Part shown: positions 61,219 through 64,000 of the stretch, one piece after another | Layout of the letters: each line of letters opens with the position of its first letter | How positions within the stretch are numbered: the stretch's first letter is position 1 | DNA from: Globisporangium splendens | Lineage: Eukaryota; Oomycota; Peronosporomycetes; Pythiales; Pythiaceae | Assembly (NCBI GenBank): GCA_006386115.1 | Contig: VFIW01000092.1 | Coordinates: forward strand, 1-64,000 | Length of the DNA stretch: 64,000 bases | Reading direction: 5' to 3' | Notes under the pieces: model-generated | Database searches by the model: none | The model's input: only the letters and a program-made list of their open reading frames with translations | Told to the model about the DNA's origin: nothing | Made by a program: the position numbers and the translations under genes

Positions 61219-63777
61219 TCACGACGGCGTCTCCAATGCGGTCGTCCATGGCACGACGCGATGCGGATTCTTCGTCTGTGAGGCGCTGGTTCTATTGCTG
61301 CCTCCGACTGCGCATCCGCTCGGGTGCGTGTGCTTGTGGAGCTGCTCGTACAGCAGCGTGAGCAGCTTGTCGTGGAAGAGCGTTTTGCGCATTAGCAGCA
61401 CCGTCGGCATGCCGAACGGCTTCCCGCGCAACCTGCGCTCTGCGAGCCATTTTTCCAGATCATCACGCCTCATGACGCGGTAGCAGGTCGACGTTGCTTC
61501 GAGCGGATCCAGATCCACTTTGAACGGCTTGAGACGCGCCATGTCCCCGTTGCGCGCGAACACGTCGTCCCAGAAGAGGAACCAGAACCCAGCGGCGCGA
61601 TGCGATTGCACGAACGCCATGCGCTTGTAGAGAAACGACAGCGCTGCGGATTGCGTGCGCGGTAACTCACGTAGCAACGGATTCTGCTCTTCGGTCTTCA
61701 GGTAACGCTCCAGTGCGGCTCGACTCAAAGTTGGATTGTTATACACGAAGTACCAAAACCCGTCGCCGAGCACGTTGTTCGTCTCGTTATGCTTCTCGAT
61801 GAGCTGCTGCCGGTACACGCGGTGAGTATTTTGCAATTCGGCCAATGCTGGTGCCCAATGTACCTGAGTTTGAGCGAAAATGTGCTGCAGCTGCGGACTT
61901 TCCTGCATCACTGCGGTCAATCCGATATGCTCCGGTCCCATGATCGCAACACGGTTGGTCTGGTGATGGACCACCCCTGTGTGCGGGGCCATCGCGTCGC
62001 CGTACCCATCGCGATACGTCGTGAGCACAAGGAAGCCGTCGGCCATCGCGCGGTCCTTCGAGTTCGCATCGACGGTGATGACGCCCATCGTGTAGTGACA
62101 AGTGAACTCGACGCTCGTGTGTCGTGTCTCCGTGTGGATGTGCGAGTTGCCTTGCGCATCCGTCGCCGTGCGTGTAGTCGTGCCGTCCTCGACCGTCACC
62201 TGCTCCTGCCGCGTGAACGAGAAGTAAATCTGCACGCCAGTGGCACTGAGAGCGCGAAGCTTTTGGCACAGCAAGCGCTTCTCCATAATCGCAGGAGAAA
62301 AATTGAGAAACAGGAACTCGCTGAACTTATCGTCGCGAATAATCGCTTCATCTTTGGCGTCGTCATAGACCATGACACAGTGAAACGGATATGGCGTGAT
62401 GTACATTTTGCCAAAGCACGTCTGCGAATCGAGATGTCTGTCACGCACCCCCGTTGAACCGTTCCAGTACACGTCCACGCCTTCAAGCATCGTTCGAGCC
62501 GCCATGCGCATCTGCGCAACGTATTCGTTACGCTGTCCTCCCCAGTGGCGTTTGGTGTTCTGCATCCCCGACGCGACCACAGCTTGCTCCAATGCATGCA
62601 GACGCTGCACGAGCTCGTCATTTTTGAAGGAGAGCAAGATCGTTTTCCAGAAGGCATGCCACACGCGGTGTTTTATTTCTCTGTCGAGATCCCACTGAGG
62701 GATGATCTGCGCGGGAGGTCCATCAAGAATATCGCGGACAGTGTCACTGAAAGTCAACGTACCGAGCCAGTTCTTGGTAAACTGACGCGTTTTCTTCAAG
62801 CTAAACAACATCACGCCTAGCATCACCACCAGGTTGACAAGGCTCACAGTTTGACAAAAGTCACGAAGGATCTCAAAGCGCAGCAACGGCGGCAGCATGG
62901 CCAGGAAAGACGTACATGCGCCAACACTCGCACCATTCACGATAGCAGTCACAGCAGCATCGAGACTCTCGCGAGACTCTGTGAACGCCTTGTCAAGATT
63001 CACGAACCCTTCTTGCACGATAAGTCGAGTGAGTGGGGAGTTGTACACATCGATAACTCCCTGCTGTACCACGTCCAGTAGAGGTAAATCTGCAATGTGA
63101 TTGATGGATTCCTTGATTTGAGACGCAAACTGTTCGAGTTCCCCCCACTCTGAGGAGATGGCGTGTGAGCAAAGCGTTCGGAGCTCCAGCAGTTTATCTT
63201 TCGGTAGCGCTTGTGAGACCAGGTGCGCATGAGATTTCAATTCGCCGACCATGGACGCAGCGAGTGGTGTACCCTGTTCGACCATTTCCTTCACGGCATC
63301 CTGCAGTTCGACGCTGACAGTCGAAGAAAGTGCCATGGACGAATGGAATGCCGCAAGCAAGAGTCGACCGATACTCGCTGCGCTCTCTTTCGCGTCAGCG
63401 ATTCCATCTGCTATGGCTTTGGCTGTTGCTTCTTGCAAAGGCTGGAGATCCAACGTATCGGGGAGTAGCTCTTTCGTCGCAGCGTGAACAAAAGACCAGA
63501 GTCCCATGATCTCCATGTTTGCAATTGAAGAGGATGCAGCATTTCCGACTGCGCTGCGCAATTCAGCGAGCCTCGCCAACGGCATCTTGGTGAGGCATTG
63601 CGCGAGTTCCTTGGAGCGATGAAGCTCCTCGACAAAGCCTTGCTTCAGAGGGATTCCAGCGTCAGCCATCTGCTGGAGAGCATTCTGACAATCCGCGCTG
63701 ATATCTCGCGCGAGCGCCGAGACCAAGACGCGACCGACAACTTGGATCTCTTCAATGGGTGTGCGTCTCGCGCTCAT
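61219..63777 (-). CDS. Large hypothetical protein with one membrane segment
   Basis: The ATG at 63775-63777 gives 852 aa in one exon. The N-terminal 300 residues are Ala/Leu-rich helices with loosely repeated units (IPLKQGFVEELHRSKELAQC; TPLAASMVGELKSHAHLVSQ; AQCLTKMPLARLAELRSAVG; SQALPKDKLLELRTLCSHAI). A hydrophobic helix follows (VSLVNLVVMLGVMLF, near residue 320). The rest looks globular (YITPYPFHCVMVYDD; EFTCHYTMGVITVDANSKDR; DGFLVLTTYRDGYGDAMAPH; GFWFLFWDDVFARNGDMARL). No family is recognised; it may be oomycete-specific. Absence of stops and even codon use support a real gene. Confidence 0.72.
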   Translation of the reverse strand: MSARRTPIEEIQVVGRVLVSALARDISADCQNALQQMADAGIPLKQGFVEELHRSKELAQCLTKMPLARLAELRSAVGNAASSSIANMEIMGLWSFVHAATKELLPDTLDLQPLQEATAKAIADGIADAKESAASIGRLLLAAFHSSMALSSTVSVELQDAVKEMVEQGTPLAASMVGELKSHAHLVSQALPKDKLLELRTLCSHAISSEWGELEQFASQIKESINHIADLPLLDVVQQGVIDVYNSPLTRLIVQEGFVNLDKAFTESRESLDAAVTAIVNGASVGACTSFLAMLPPLLRFEILRDFCQTVSLVNLVVMLGVMLFSLKKTRQFTKNWLGTLTFSDTVRDILDGPPAQIIPQWDLDREIKHRVWHAFWKTILLSFKNDELVQRLHALEQAVVASGMQNTKRHWGGQRNEYVAQMRMAARTMLEGVDVYWNGSTGVRDRHLDSQTCFGKMYITPYPFHCVMVYDDAKDEAIIRDDKFSEFLFLNFSPAIMEKRLLCQKLRALSATGVQIYFSFTRQEQVTVEDGTTTRTATDAQGNSHIHTETRHTSVEFTCHYTMGVITVDANSKDRAMADGFLVLTTYRDGYGDAMAPHTGVVHHQTNRVAIMGPEHIGLTAVMQESPQLQHIFAQTQVHWAPALAELQNTHRVYRQQLIEKHNETNNVLGDGFWYFVYNNPTLSRAALERYLKTEEQNPLLRELPRTQSAALSFLYKRMAFVQSHRAAGFWFLFWDDVFARNGDMARLKPFKVDLDPLEATSTCYRVMRRDDLEKWLAERRLRGKPFGMPTVLLMRKTLFHDKLLTLLYEQLHKHTHPSGCAVGGSNRTSASQTKNPHRVVPWTTALETPS

Positions 63778-63860
63778 AGTTTGAACACTCCCTACCGTTC
63801 ACACGAGCTTGATCTCGAAATGCACGGACACATCAGCGTGTGCTCATAATGTGAGCATTC

Positions 63861-63953
63861 AGTTCCCATTTTGTCCATCTAGCATTATTAGATGAACAAA
63901 ATGAGAACTCAATGGGAGATGCCTATTTTGAGTCTTCGTGAGTCAAAACAGGC
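63861..63953. repeat. Two adjacent hairpins (inverted repeats)
   Basis: Hairpin 1: 63861-63881 pairs with 63889-63909 (19 of 21) around a 7-nt loop. Hairpin 2: 63921-63934 pairs with 63940-63953 (12 of 14) around TTCGT. They lie upstream of the hypothetical gene and may be the end of a small inverted-repeat element. Confidence 0.65.
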
Positions 63954-64000
63954 AACAAAAACCCGAAGATCTTCCCCAGCTTTGCTACATTGTTGGTCAG

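Noticed and set aside
1..64000. CRISPR arrays and bacterial-type operons
   Set aside because: No regularly spaced identical repeats of that kind; the genes contain spliceosomal introns.

Overview
The window looks like an oomycete (Peronosporales-type) genome. The genes have compact introns of about 45-100 bp, often with GTACGT or GTAAGT donors. The gene families fit as well: an M96-like/START protein, a START-plus-FYVE protein, oomycete-style ankyrin repeats, RI-type LRRs, and Fanzor, Copia and Ty3/gypsy chromovirus elements. No rRNA, tRNA or CRISPR array was found.

Layout. 1-3.3 kb: the 3' part of a Ty3/gypsy chromovirus (copy A) with its LTR. 3.3-9 kb: broken or small genes, including a frameshifted PD-(D/E)XK-type gene, a six-exon LRR gene, and a Fanzor C-terminal fragment. 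9-12 kb: a strand-biased, gene-poor tract holding a degenerate tandem repeat of about 100 bp. 12-13.5 kb: a Myb/SANT-like gene. 13.6-19 kb: a Fanzor (eukaryotic TnpB-like) gene split by a complete Copia element with a 5-bp target duplication. 20-34.6 kb: a dense block of ordinary genes (START-FYVE, BED zinc finger, M96-like, ankyrin, queuosine-salvage Qng1, p24/TMED, cyclin, TIM50). 34.6-45.9 kb: an axonemal-type dynein heavy chain that appears dead. It has four in-frame stops, a deletion of the stalk and AAA5, and a 5' end lost at a retroelement boundary. 46-55.4 kb: a retroelement nest, made of a gypsy relic on the minus strand and a near-complete chromovirus (copy B) on the plus strand. 55.4-64 kb: TCP11-like, CNOT9 and a large unknown membrane protein gene.

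Two observations stand out. First, the chromovirus carries a long open frame on the opposite strand (53618-54667, 349 codons). It starts next to the 3' LTR and encodes a basic N-terminus followed by a long coiled coil, while the sense strand over the same DNA encodes the Pol linker and chromodomain. Most of this frame is also present in copy A. Second, a decayed flagellar dynein motor gene suggests a lineage losing, or having lost, flagellated zoospores, as is known for several downy mildews. Both are inferences from sequence alone. Spliced gene models were built by hand from donor/acceptor sites, reading phase and family motifs.
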